Shown: positions 1 to 6,286, numbered from the stretch's first letter. The stretch: DNA of 7,669 nt from Acidobacteriaceae bacterium (GCA_030040115.1 JASHUH010000189.1:1-7669), one strand, 5' to 3'. Program-made: numbers and translations. The notes: generated from the sequence alone by a model not told the origin.

Positions 1-403
1 GGTGGATCGACGCATAAAAATCCGTGTAGTCGCCGATCACGGCGGGAAGCTGCATTTCCGCCTCGTTCATGGGAATCAGCAGAGGTTCGACGCGCGCCTT
101 GATTTCGCCGGCGGCGCGCTCGTCGAGGAGCGAGGCCAACCGGCTCCGGAGGATGGACGACGCCCGTGTTCCGGACGCCATCAGCCCGTTGACGCACTGC
201 CCTCCACAGCCCTCGAGCGCATCACAGGGAACTGCGCATAGCAGGCCGTGTTCGGCTGAGGCGCGCAAATCGAGAATCCGGTCACCAATCGCCACGCCCA
301 CGCGCGTCCGCCCGTCATGGCGGAAGACGCCATAAGGGAGATTCTCCAGGGGAAAATCGCAGTCCCGATCATTGGCGGAAACAACCCAGCTTCTTAGAGC
401 CAT
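1..403 (-). CDS. fahA: Fumarylacetoacetase, N-terminal part (runs off left edge)
   Basis: Last enzyme of tyrosine/homogentisate breakdown: hydrolyses fumarylacetoacetate to fumarate and acetoacetate in the cytoplasm. Only the first 134 residues are in the window. The N-terminal SH3-like domain is recognisable from DFPLENLPYGVFR (about residues 16-28). The start of the catalytic domain is recognisable from IGDYTDFYASIH (123-134). By alignment with mammalian FAH from memory, D128 corresponds to the metal ligand D126 and Y130 to Y128. The catalytic His would be residue 135, just outside the window. The ATG at 403-401 overlaps the stop of the upstream gene by 10 nt, and GGAGG lies 7 nt before it, so translation is probably coupled. 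The reading frame is open to the edge. Identification is strong; the state of the rest of the gene cannot be judged. Confidence 0.93.
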   Translation of the reverse strand, partial: MALRSWVVSANDRDCDFPLENLPYGVFRHDGRTRVGVAIGDRILDLRASAEHGLLCAVPCDALEGCGGQCVNGLMASGTRASSILRSRLASLLDERAAGEIKARVEPLLIPMNEAEMQLPAVIGDYTDFYASIH

Positions 404-1248
404 CCCAGCGCCTCCAGGTCCCGCATCGGCTCTTCAAACGAGCACGACCCGAATCCGGCGAAGAACTTCTTCCGCACTTCGCGCAGTTCGTCCGCGTTCC
501 AGCCGTTCTCCTGCCACACCATCGCTTCCGGCGTCACCTGCCACACCCCCGGCCATTCCTCCTCCAGGGCCTCGCGCGCCTCCTCGGCCTCGCCTCCGAA
601 ATGGAGCACCGCCGCGGCGCACGCCAGATTGATGAAGCCGTGCATCACAGCCGTCGGGCCTTCTGGCGAATAGGTCAGCGGATAGCGCCCGCGAACCGGA
701 TGGTGCAGCCCTGCAGTGGCTTTAAACACCATGTGGCGTCGGGCAATTTCGGTGAGCATTTCTGCGGTAGCCTGTGGGGAGGGAATCGCTCCGGCGGCAA
801 GGCCGCCCATGCGGATTTTGATGCGCGCGTCTACGGCGGCGATCGCGTTCAGCGTTGGCGCCGAAATCCCGTTCACCGGCGCTTCAAAATACGCCGTCAA
901 CCCGTCGGGCAGGCGCTTGGCAATACGCTCGATCTCCGCTGGCTCGGAGGTTTTAATTTCAACCGCTTCAATGGCGTAGCCCTTGTCAACGAGCCCCTGC
1001 AACTCGGCCCAATCGGCGTCCGGCGAAGCGATCACGCTCAACCGCATAACCCGCGTGTAATCGCCCGCTGCGTCCCAAAGATAGGGAAAGCGATCCAGAC
1101 CGACCACGAATCGTCCCAGCGCCTTGCGCCGGGAACTGTGGCCATATTCCAAATACTTCCGCACCGCCGTATGCATGTCGAGGCCGGCGGGCGGGTATAA
1201 GCCCGCGTAGTCGATCAGGTCCGCGAGCAGACTGTCGATCGCGTTCAT
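394..1248 (-). CDS. Uncharacterised protein encoded between hmgA and fahA
   Basis: A 284-residue soluble protein with no signal peptide or membrane segment; I do not recognise a named family. Hydrophobic strands alternate with helices: [10 protein letters not shown] (66-75), AIEAVEIKT (92-100), LTAYFEAPV (117-125), [10 protein letters not shown] (141-150) and [15 protein letters not shown] (173-187). This suggests a TIM-barrel-like alpha/beta fold. Polar residues likely to matter are E97, K99, E122, K144, R146, K176, H182, H183, R186 and H203. The C-terminus carries FGSCSFEEP (266-274). The ATG at 1248 overlaps the hmgA stop as ATGA, and the stop overlaps fahA by 10 nt. The frame stays open upstream to 1308, but that part lies inside hmgA, so MNAID is the likely start. 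It sits at the maleylacetoacetate isomerase step of the pathway, and no GST-type isomerase gene is present. A role there is inference only. It could instead be an accessory or a side-reaction enzyme. Confidence 0.88.
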   Translation of the reverse strand: MNAIDSLLADLIDYAGLYPPAGLDMHTAVRKYLEYGHSSRRKALGRFVVGLDRFPYLWDAAGDYTRVMRLSVIASPDADWAELQGLVDKGYAIEAVEIKTSEPAEIERIAKRLPDGLTAYFEAPVNGISAPTLNAIAAVDARIKIRMGGLAAGAIPSPQATAEMLTEIARRHMVFKATAGLHHPVRGRYPLTYSPEGPTAVMHGFINLACAAAVLHFGGEAEEAREALEEEWPGVWQVTPEAMVWQENGWNADELREVRKKFFAGFGSCSFEEPMRDLEALGWL

Positions 1249-2564
1249 CGGCTCTTCGACGCCGCCATGGCCTCTGCCGCAAAGCGCTTCTTCAGTCCCT
1301 GCCAGCACTCGAAGTACTCGTGCTGCAAGATGCGGGTGCTCATGGCGAACTCCGTGGGCCGCACCACAAGCTGCGTCTCGAACATGAACGCCAGCGTGCC
1401 GGCAAGATACTGCGGCTTCAATTCCGCCCGGCTGGCGCGCTCAAAAGTCTCCGCATCCGGTCCGTGCCCGGCCATGCAGTTGTGCAGGCTGGCACCGCCG
1501 GGTACAAACCCCTCCGCCTTGGCGTCGTATACGCCGAAAACCAGGCCCATGAACTCGTTCATCAGGTTGCGGTGAAACCACGGCGGCCTGAAGCTGTGCT
1601 CGGCCACCAGCCAGCGCGGGGGAAAGATGGCGAAATCGCAATTCGCCGTCCCCGGAATGGCCGAGGGCGAGCTTAGCACGGTGTAAATCGACGGGTCGGG
1701 ATGATCGAACGAAACCGTGTTGATGCAGTTGAAGCGGGCCAGATCGTATGTGTACGGCGAATAGTTGCCATGCCACGCCACCACGTCCAGCGGCGAGTGA
1801 TCGATGGCCGCACGCCATAGCCGGCCCTGGAATTTCGTCACAAGGTTGAAATCGCCGTCGCGATCCTCGAACGCGGCGACCGGCGCCAGGAAATCGCGCG
1901 CATTGGCCAATCCGTTGGCGCCGATCGGCCCCAGTTCCGGCAGCCGAAAGGCGAGCCCATAGTTCTCGCAGATGTAGCCGCGCGCCTGCCGGTCGAGCAA
2001 TTCCACGCGAAATTTCACTCCCCGCGGGATCACGCCAATCTCGCCGGGCGCAACTTCCAGGATGCCCAGCTCAGTGGCCAGGCGCAGCGCGCCCATTTGC
2101 GGCACAATCAGCAACTCGCCGTCGGCGTCGGCAAAAAACCGGTCATGCATCGAGCGATTGGCCGCGTACAGGTGAATCGCCACGCCGGTCTGCATCGCCG
2201 GGTCGCCATTGCCGCCCATGGTCACCACGCCATCAACAAAATCCGTCTCACGCTCGGGCAGCGGCAGCGGATCCCAGCGCATTTGGTTCGGCGATGGCGG
2301 TGGTTCCGTAAAAGGCCCGCTGCGGATGAGCCCCGGCGCCATCTCCTCATAGGGCCGGTGCGTCACCGACGGCCGGATGCGATACGTCCAGGTGCGACGA
2401 TTGACCGCTCGCGGCGCCGTGAACGGCGTGCCGCTGAACTGTTCCGTATACAGCCCCAGCGGATGCTCCTGCGGCGCGTTTTGTCCCACCGGCAGCGCGC
2501 CTTCTACGGCTTCGGTGGCGAACTCGTTGCCGAATCCCGATTGGTACGCGGTCTCTTTGCTCAT
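1245..2564 (-). CDS. hmgA: Homogentisate 1,2-dioxygenase
   Basis: Ring-opening Fe(II) dioxygenase converting homogentisate plus O2 to maleylacetoacetate. The product is 439 residues, close to the human enzyme (445). It opens with the family signature [13 protein letters not shown] (7-19) and [17 protein letters not shown] (29-45). The C-terminal half holds the iron site: H331 (WFHRN), E337 (NEFMG) and H367 (GHGPDAE), matching human H335/E341/H371. The ring-binding catalytic His is H288 in [12 protein letters not shown]. The sequence appears full length and intact. The ATG at 2564 is preceded by GAGGAG with short spacing and lies 11 nt after the phhA stop. The stop overlaps the next gene as ATGA. 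Identification is near certain. Confidence 0.98.
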   Translation of the reverse strand: MSKETAYQSGFGNEFATEAVEGALPVGQNAPQEHPLGLYTEQFSGTPFTAPRAVNRRTWTYRIRPSVTHRPYEEMAPGLIRSGPFTEPPPSPNQMRWDPLPLPERETDFVDGVVTMGGNGDPAMQTGVAIHLYAANRSMHDRFFADADGELLIVPQMGALRLATELGILEVAPGEIGVIPRGVKFRVELLDRQARGYICENYGLAFRLPELGPIGANGLANARDFLAPVAAFEDRDGDFNLVTKFQGRLWRAAIDHSPLDVVAWHGNYSPYTYDLARFNCINTVSFDHPDPSIYTVLSSPSAIPGTANCDFAIFPPRWLVAEHSFRPPWFHRNLMNEFMGLVFGVYDAKAEGFVPGGASLHNCMAGHGPDAETFERASRAELKPQYLAGTLAFMFETQLVVRPTEFAMSTRILQHEYFECWQGLKKRFAAEAMAASKSR

Positions 2565-2575
2565 CGTCTCCTCGC

Positions 2576-3328
2576 CTACAGCCGGCCCTCCAGCGTGCGT
2601 TGCTCCGCATCGTGCATGGCGTCGTAGATTTGATCGAAGCTGCTCACCGCAAACAGCAGCTTGTGCAGCTCATCCACTTTCACGGGCGTGGCCAGCACTT
2701 CATCGAGCGTGAAATCGTGAATTGCGCAATGACCGCCCATCACGTTCATGCATTCGCCGTGCGAGCTGATTAACCCGCTCCCGTACACCTTGATTTCTCC
2801 GTTCTGATGAATCGTCCCAAACTCGACCGTATACCAGAAAAGGCGACCAAGCTTCTCCAGCACCCCGGAATCCGAAATGCCCGCGCAAACGCGGCCGTAA
2901 TGCTCTAGAAAATCGGCAAACACCTTGTGCGCGTGCATGGGCACGTGGCCAAAAACGTCGTGAAAGATGTCCGGCTCGGGCGTGTATTCGAGCGAGTCCC
3001 GGGTGCGCAGCCATGTGGTGGTAGGAAAACGCCGCGCCGCCAGCATCTCGAAGAACGCCGGCGCCGGCAAAAAGCCGCTCACCGGGCTCGAGTTCCAGCC
3101 GGTTCGGGGCGCCAGTCGCGCGCTCACCGACCGGAGATTCGGCAGGCGGCTGCGCTGAAGCCCGATAATCTCAAATCCTTCCAGGTACTCGCGCGCCGCG
3201 TGCTTCTGCAGTTCCGGCATCGCGCGCCCCACCAGCTCGGCCCAAACTGCATGCTGCTCGTCAGTATAGGCAGCGTAGTCCTGCTGGATGAGGTAGGGCG
3301 CCGCCGCTGAAAGCGTTTCGGTAATCAT
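2576..3328 (-). CDS. phhA: Phenylalanine 4-hydroxylase (monofunctional, bacterial type)
   Basis: Tetrahydropterin- and Fe(II)-dependent aromatic amino acid hydroxylase that makes tyrosine from phenylalanine. The 250-residue product is a catalytic domain without the ACT regulatory domain of animal enzymes, as usual in bacteria. The iron site is clear: H123 and H128 in [15 protein letters not shown], and E169 in LFWYTVEFG. The substrate/cofactor region [13 protein letters not shown] (108-120) is also present. The frame is open upstream into hppD, but ATG 3328 follows GGGAG/CGGAG and leaves 13 nt to the hppD stop. Homology also begins here (MITETLS..., then [14 protein letters not shown]). No pterin-4a-carbinolamine dehydratase (phhB) is in the window, so cofactor recycling must be encoded elsewhere. 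Confidence 0.97.
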   Translation of the reverse strand: MITETLSAAAPYLIQQDYAAYTDEQHAVWAELVGRAMPELQKHAAREYLEGFEIIGLQRSRLPNLRSVSARLAPRTGWNSSPVSGFLPAPAFFEMLAARRFPTTTWLRTRDSLEYTPEPDIFHDVFGHVPMHAHKVFADFLEHYGRVCAGISDSGVLEKLGRLFWYTVEFGTIHQNGEIKVYGSGLISSHGECMNVMGGHCAIHDFTLDEVLATPVKVDELHKLLFAVSSFDQIYDAMHDAEQRTLEGRL

Positions 3329-3341
3329 CTCCGCTCTCCCG

Positions 3342-4505
3342 CTACAGGTTGCCGCGCGCCGCCTGCTCGCGCTCGATGGCCTCAAAAAGCGCCTTGAAGT
3401 TGCCCTTGCCAAAGCTGCGGCTGCCCTTGCGCTGGATAATCTCGAAAAACAGCGTGGGCCGGTCTTCCACCGGCCGGGTGAAAATCTGCAGCATGTAGCC
3501 CTGGTCGTCGCGGTCCACCAGAATGCCCAGCTCCTCGAGCTCGCGAATCGGCTCATCGATCTTTCCCACGCGACCCTCGAGCTCGGTATAGTAGGTGTGT
3601 GGCACGTGCAAAAACTCCACCCCCTGCTCACGCAGCTTAGTCACGCTCAGCAGAATGTCGTCGGTGGCGAGCGCAATGTGCTGCACGCCGGGCCCGGGAT
3701 AGGAATCCAGATACTCCTCCACCTGCGACTTCTTCTTGCCCGCGGCCGGCTCATTGATGGGAAATTTCACATACCCGTTTCCATTTGCCATCACCTTCGA
3801 CATCAGCGCCGAATATTCGGTCGAGATGTCCTTATCGTCGAAGTGCTGGTAGAGCGAGAAGCCCATCACGCGGGCGTAGAAGTCCACCCATTCGTTCATC
3901 TGGTTCCAGCCCACATTGCCCACCATATGGTCAATGTGCTTGAGGCCCACCGGCCGCGCCACGGGATCACTTTCCACGGCGCGAAAGCCGGGCAAAAACG
4001 GTCCCGTGTAGTCGCTCCGCTCCACAAAGGTATGAATCGTGTCTCCGTACGCCTGGATGCTTGCCAGCACCGCCGAACCGTGCTCGTCCCTCAGTACGTA
4101 GGGCGCGGTCACGCTCTTTGCGCCTCGGCGCGTGGTCTCCTCCCACGACCGGCGCGCATCGTCCACCCAAAGCGCGAGCGCGCGCGCGCCGTCGCCATGG
4201 CGCGCGATGTGCCGGGCGATGGGATGGTCGCTGCGCAGCGGGGTAGTGAGCACAAACCGGATTTTTCCCTGCTCGACCACGTAGGAAGCGCGATCGCGCT
4301 GACCCGTCTCCGGTCCGGCGTAGGCGACCAGCGACATGCCAAAAGCGGCGCGGTAAAAATATGCGGCTTGCCGCGCGTTACCCACGTAAAACTCCACGTG
4401 GTCCGTCCCTTTGAGCGGCAAAAAGTCTGGTTCGGGAGGCTCCGCGACGGCATGCGTTGATGCTCGTGAGGAAGCAGAGTGGGAAAGAGCGCTCATCTTC
4501 GTCAT
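3342..4505 (-). CDS. hppD: 4-hydroxyphenylpyruvate dioxygenase
   Basis: Non-haem Fe(II) enzyme of the VOC fold that turns 4-hydroxyphenylpyruvate into homogentisate; first gene of the operon. With the ATG at 4505 it has 387 residues, normal for the family. The N-terminal VOC domain spans about 33-165 (GTDHVEFYVGNARQAAYFY) and the catalytic VOC domain about 187-360. Metal ligands are H193 (LKHIDHMVGN), H276 (GPGVQHIALATDDI) and E355 (LFFEIIQRKG). The C-terminal SFGKGNFKALFEAIE (364-378) is the conserved gate helix. The start is uncertain: ATG 4496 (MSALS, AGGA 9 nt before it) fits as well as 4505 (GGA triplets just upstream), and the frame is open to 4544. The first ~30 residues are low in complexity and poorly conserved. 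Confidence 0.97.
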   Translation of the reverse strand: MTKMSALSHSASSRASTHAVAEPPEPDFLPLKGTDHVEFYVGNARQAAYFYRAAFGMSLVAYAGPETGQRDRASYVVEQGKIRFVLTTPLRSDHPIARHIARHGDGARALALWVDDARRSWEETTRRGAKSVTAPYVLRDEHGSAVLASIQAYGDTIHTFVERSDYTGPFLPGFRAVESDPVARPVGLKHIDHMVGNVGWNQMNEWVDFYARVMGFSLYQHFDDKDISTEYSALMSKVMANGNGYVKFPINEPAAGKKKSQVEEYLDSYPGPGVQHIALATDDILLSVTKLREQGVEFLHVPHTYYTELEGRVGKIDEPIRELEELGILVDRDDQGYMLQIFTRPVEDRPTLFFEIIQRKGSRSFGKGNFKALFEAIEREQAARGNL

Positions 4506-4565
4506 TCCTGTTCCGCCGGGCGGTCGAGGGCGGGGAAGCCGCATTCCCGGCTAATGAGTTGAGCG

Positions 4566-4598
4566 GTTATGGATTTTCGCCCAGGGAAGGTCCATAAC
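4566..4598. promoter_or_regulatory. Inverted repeat, candidate operator
   Basis: Perfect 8-bp arms GTTATGGA (4566-4573) and TCCATAAC (4591-4598) are separated by 17 bp. Extending outward two more positions gives 9 of 10 matching pairs. Arm centres are 25 bp apart. The repeat lies 60-93 bp upstream of the hppD start, just downstream of a TTGACA box on the hppD strand, so a bound protein could block or guide polymerase. The binder is probably the neighbouring Lrp-type protein, but this is inference. The spacing also allows an RNA stem with a large loop. Confidence 0.5.
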
Positions 4599-4619
4599 TG
4601 GCTCTAGAATATGTCCGCT

Positions 4620-4625
4620 TGTCAA
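4620..4625 (-). promoter_or_regulatory. TTGACA -35-like box facing hppD
   Basis: The minus strand reads an exact TTGACA. No good TATAAT-like hexamer sits at 16-18 nt; the nearest AT-rich hexamer (TATTCT, 4612-4607) is only 8 nt downstream. The box is therefore suggestive, not a full promoter call. Confidence 0.3.
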
Positions 4626-4663
4626 CCGAGAAAATGGAACTTCCCCCGAAAAATCCGCACACT

Positions 4664-4705
4664 CGCCTAACAATATTAGCCATAATAAGGAAGGTACTTA
4701 ACAAG
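4664..4705 (+). promoter_or_regulatory. AT-rich stretch upstream of the regulator gene
   Basis: This is the most AT-rich run in the window, containing CTAACAATATTAG and CATAATAAGG, 10-50 nt before the regulator ATG. CATAAT (4681-4686) is a possible -10 with no clear -35. AAGGAAGG at 4687-4694 is SD-like but 20 nt from the ATG, too far for standard spacing. Lrp-family proteins favour AT-rich bendable sites, so autoregulation here is plausible but unproven. Confidence 0.35.
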
Positions 4706-4714
4706 CGCTGGCCA

Positions 4715-5215
4715 ATGACCCACCGCACTTTGCCGAATAACGTCGAACTCGACCCCATCGCCTGGAAGATTCTGGAATCTCTGCAACAGAACGCCCGTCT
4801 GTCGTTCGCCGAACTGGGCCGCAAAGTGGGCCTCTCCACGCCTGCTGTCGCCGAGCGCATTCACCGCCTGGAAGAAGCCGGCGTCATCACGGGTTACCAT
4901 GCCGCCCTCGATATGACCAAGTTGGGCGTTCCCATCCGCGTTCTGGTGCGCCTCACCCTGCCCGGCGGCGAAGTGCAGTTTGGCCGCGCCGTCGCCGCCC
5001 TCCGCGAACTGCCCGAAATCAGCCGCTGCCATCGCATTACCGGCGAAGAATCCTTCGTGATCGAGGCCCATGTCGCCTCCGTTCGCCATCTTGAAGCCCT
5101 CATCGACAAGCTGTCGGCGCTCGGCGCCACCGCCACCTCCACAGTGCTCTCGTCCCCGGTTGAGCGGCGCGAATACCGCGCCGCGCAGATCGATGCCTTC
5201 GCAAAATACAGATGA
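4715..5215 (+). CDS. Lrp/AsnC-family transcriptional regulator
   Basis: 166-residue DNA-binding protein. The N-terminal winged helix-turn-helix is clear: ELDPIAWKILESLQQNARLS (11-30), then the recognition part GLSTPAVAERIHRLEEAG (39-56) and VITGY. A RAM/AsnC ligand-binding domain follows (about 68-155), with the CHRITGEESFVIEAHV segment (105-120) typical of the amino-acid-binding face. The frame is open upstream to a TTG at 4619 with an ATG at 4634, but those residues do not resemble the family and the AT-rich putative promoter lies there, so ATG 4715 is chosen by homology. It is divergent from the Phe/Tyr catabolic operon, which suggests it senses an aromatic amino acid and controls that operon. 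The ligand and the sign of regulation cannot be read from sequence. Confidence 0.93.
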   Translation: MTHRTLPNNVELDPIAWKILESLQQNARLSFAELGRKVGLSTPAVAERIHRLEEAGVITGYHAALDMTKLGVPIRVLVRLTLPGGEVQFGRAVAALRELPEISRCHRITGEESFVIEAHVASVRHLEALIDKLSALGATATSTVLSSPVERREYRAAQIDAFAKYR

Positions 5216-5407
5216 GGCGGAGCCGGAAATCCCGATCATTAGGCGCAAAACCACCCCCACCAAGGCCCCAATCAGCCCCTTTGTCGTCCGAGCGGAAATG
5301 AGCGGCGCCGGAGCGCAGGACCGGATACTCCCAATGTCCTGGGTTGTCTTTGGTGGCGGCCCGGATAGAGCATTTCTCAGCGGCGCACACGGCGTAAGCT
5401 TTGGATT

Positions 5408-5527
5408 ATGAAGAAATCACGGTGACCCTTTTGGATTGGGTGGGTACTTGCAGCGGTTGCTGGATTCCTATTCTGGCAATATTGGCGACTTGGCCAGGGT
5501 TTAAGAGCTTGGCCAGGTCATCCATGA
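5408..5527 (+). pseudogene. Possible broken micro-ORF for a single-span membrane peptide
   Basis: Starting at ATG 5408 the frame reads MKKSR, then a TGA (5423-5425), then PFWIGWVLAAVAGFLFWQYW, a short basic tail and a stop at 5525-5527. Ignoring the TGA, the 40 codons would give a basic N-terminus, a Trp-rich hydrophobic helix of about 19 residues and a basic C-terminal end, which is the look of a small membrane protein. There is no in-frame start after the TGA and no good SD. A single C-to-T change (CGA to TGA) would explain the break. It may equally be chance; confidence is low. Confidence 0.2.
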
Positions 5528-5614
5528 GCAACGTACAGTTAGGACCCACCCAGGACAAAGCCCTCCGTTCCACCGTAAAATAGTCTCTTCGGCAGAATTT
5601 CTCGCGCTCAATCC

Positions 5615-5638
5615 TCCAGCCACGGCAATTCGGCTGGA
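5615..5638. repeat. Small hairpin
   Basis: A 7-bp perfect stem TCCAGCC/GGCTGGA with a 10-nt loop. No T-run follows on either strand, so it does not look like an intrinsic terminator. It lies just outside the left end of the REP/RAYT cassette; its role is unknown. Confidence 0.35.
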
Positions 5639-5650
5639 AAGCCGATCGGA

Positions 5651-5683
5651 CTTTGTAACAAGGGCACGGCTTTAGCCGGGCCG
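5651..5683 (+). repeat. Outer left REP
   Basis: 33-nt repeat matching the reverse complement of 6254-6286 at 31 of 33 positions (differences at 5659 and 5673). Its core (5663-5682) folds as an imperfect hairpin: GGC, one A/G mismatch, CGGCT, a TT loop, AGCCG, then GCC. A bulge or mismatch in the stem is typical of REPs that Y1 transposases recognise. Confidence 0.8.
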
Positions 5684-5706
5684 TAATCGCGATGATGAGG
5701 AGAAAT

Positions 5707-5730
5707 GGGCTTTAGCCCCTGCCATGTCGC
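5707..5730 (+). repeat. Inner left REP, overlapping the transposase start
   Basis: 24 nt beginning with the palindrome GGGCTTTAGCCC (5707-5718) and matching the reverse complement of 6210-6232 with two substitutions and one indel. It contains the transposase ATG (5724). An AGGAG lies just upstream of the hairpin. Confidence 0.75.
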
Positions 5731-6227
5731 ATCCAGCTCGCAATGCCGCTCCGGCAAACATTCTGAACTCGTCGCGCATCTTCTTCGCAACGACGAAAAC
5801 GAGCGTAAACAAGAGATTGCTGCAATCGGAGCGCAATGCCAACCTTCTCATCGACGTCCTGCGTTCCCTGGTCGCCGAGCGCCGTTTTAGGCTGCACGAT
5901 TTCGTGATCATGCCCGACCACGTGCATCTCCTGATCGAGGTCGGCAAGGAAATGACCATTGAAAAGGCCATGCAATTCATCAAGGGCCGGTTCTCTTATC
6001 GTTTGTCTGATGAGCTCGGCTACAAAGGCGAGGTTTGGCAGCGTGGTTTCACCGAGGTGCAGGTCATGACTAAAGAGGACCTTGAGGCCCATCGGACCTA
6101 TATCGCCGCAAACCCAATCAAAGCCGGGCTTGCCGCATCCACTGAGGAGTATCCATTCTGTTTCCGCTTTTTGGCGCACAAGAAAAAAGAGGACTGTCGG
6201 AGTGGGGCCGCGACTGGCAGAGGCTGA
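5724..6227 (+). CDS. REP-associated tyrosine transposase (RAYT, Y1/HUH family)
   Basis: 167-residue single-strand DNA nuclease/transferase of the IS200-like Y1_Tnp superfamily. The HUH metal motif is H66-V-H68 within FVIMPDHVHLLIEV. WQRGFTEVQV (105-114) and the helix HRTYIAANPIKAGL (123-136) follow, with Y126 the likely catalytic tyrosine. Length is normal for a RAYT and the frame is intact, so it may be active. ATG 5724 is the only possible start, since a TAG at 5673-5675 closes the frame upstream with no other ATG. Start and stop codons both lie inside inner REPs. AGGAG (5698-5702) is 21 nt from the ATG but only 9 nt if the intervening REP hairpin is folded out. Its basic, less GC-rich character differs from its neighbours and fits acquired DNA. 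Confidence 0.93.
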   Translation: MSHPARNAAPANILNSSRIFFATTKTSVNKRLLQSERNANLLIDVLRSLVAERRFRLHDFVIMPDHVHLLIEVGKEMTIEKAMQFIKGRFSYRLSDELGYKGEVWQRGFTEVQVMTKEDLEAHRTYIAANPIKAGLAASTEEYPFCFRFLAHKKKEDCRSGAATGRG

Positions 6228-6232
6228 AGCCC
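6210..6232 (-). repeat. Inner right REP, overlapping the transposase stop
   Basis: 23 nt, reverse complement of the inner left REP with two substitutions and one indel. It contains GGCTGAAGCC, and the transposase TGA (6225-6227) is part of that palindrome. A T6 run follows at 6238-6243, about 6 nt after the stem, so weak terminator activity is possible but the stem is short. Confidence 0.75.
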
Positions 6233-6253
6233 GCTCGTTTTTTCCGCAGCTTT

Positions 6254-6286
6254 CGGCCCGGCTGAAGCCGTGCCCTTCTTACAAAG
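6254..6286 (-). repeat. Outer right REP
   Basis: 33 nt, mirror copy of the outer left REP (31/33). Its core is GGC-CC-GGCTGAAGCC-G-TGCC, an imperfect hairpin. It ends 21 nt before the gcvPB start codon, so it lies in the gcvPB leader if transcription comes through or from the cassette. Confidence 0.8.

Larger units (their letters stand above)
4506..4714. promoter_or_regulatory. Divergent control region between hppD and the Lrp-type regulator
   Basis: 209 bp without a gene, separating the minus-strand catabolic operon from the plus-strand regulator. It must carry both promoters. Composition is mixed: 4506-4550 is GC-rich (probable hppD leader) and 4664-4710 is distinctly AT-rich. It holds the inverted repeat and the -35-like box listed separately. 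This divergent layout is typical for a local Lrp/AsnC regulator controlling its neighbour and itself; actual regulation is inferred. Confidence 0.7.
5216..5650. other. Intergenic stretch without a convincing gene
   Basis: About 435 bases between the regulator and the REP/RAYT cassette. No reading frame here looks like a known family and no clear terminator follows the regulator. It contains only a possible broken micro-ORF (5408-5527) and a small hairpin (5615-5638). Neither gcvT, gcvH nor gcvPA, which often precede gcvPB, is present. Confidence 0.6.
5651..6286. mobile_element. REP/RAYT cassette: transposase gene with mirrored REP pairs
   Basis: A 636-bp unit with mirror symmetry. Outer REP (5651-5683), inner REP (5707-5730), Y1 transposase gene (5724-6227), inner REP (6210-6232), outer REP (6254-6286). 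The right-hand repeats are reverse complements of the left-hand ones (31/33 for the outer pair, about 21/24 for the inner pair). This is the arrangement known for REP-associated tyrosine transposases, whose substrate is REP hairpins. RAYTs are usually single-copy and domesticated rather than freely moving. The unit sits directly before gcvPB. Confidence 0.8.

Noticed and set aside
3329..3631. Extended start of phhA inside hppD (extra 101 codons)
   Set aside because: The extra residues are Arg/Ser-rich shadow of the hppD C-terminus; homology starts at the 3328 ATG, which has an SD.
3597..4460. Plus-strand open frame (287 codons) antisense to hppD
   Set aside because: It lies fully within hppD, whose catalytic residues are intact; the His/Arg-rich translation is typical of a reversed frame.
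4619..4714. N-terminal extension of the Lrp-type regulator from TTG 4619 or ATG 4634
   Set aside because: The added residues are unlike the family and overlap the AT-rich putative promoter/operator.
4676..5263. Minus-strand frame opposite the regulator, with a hydrophobic start (LVGVVLRLMIGISG)
   Set aside because: The hydrophobic bit near 5216-5280 resembles a membrane segment, and its frame is open further upstream, but it then runs through the whole regulator gene as its shadow and has no recognisable family; at most a remnant.
6222..6243. REP stem followed by T6, read as an intrinsic terminator
   Set aside because: The stem is only 4-5 bp and 6 nt separate it from the T-run; it is better explained as a REP.
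5651..6286. CRISPR-like array
   Set aside because: Repeats are few, palindromic, inverted relative to each other and flank a transposase gene; no regular spacers.
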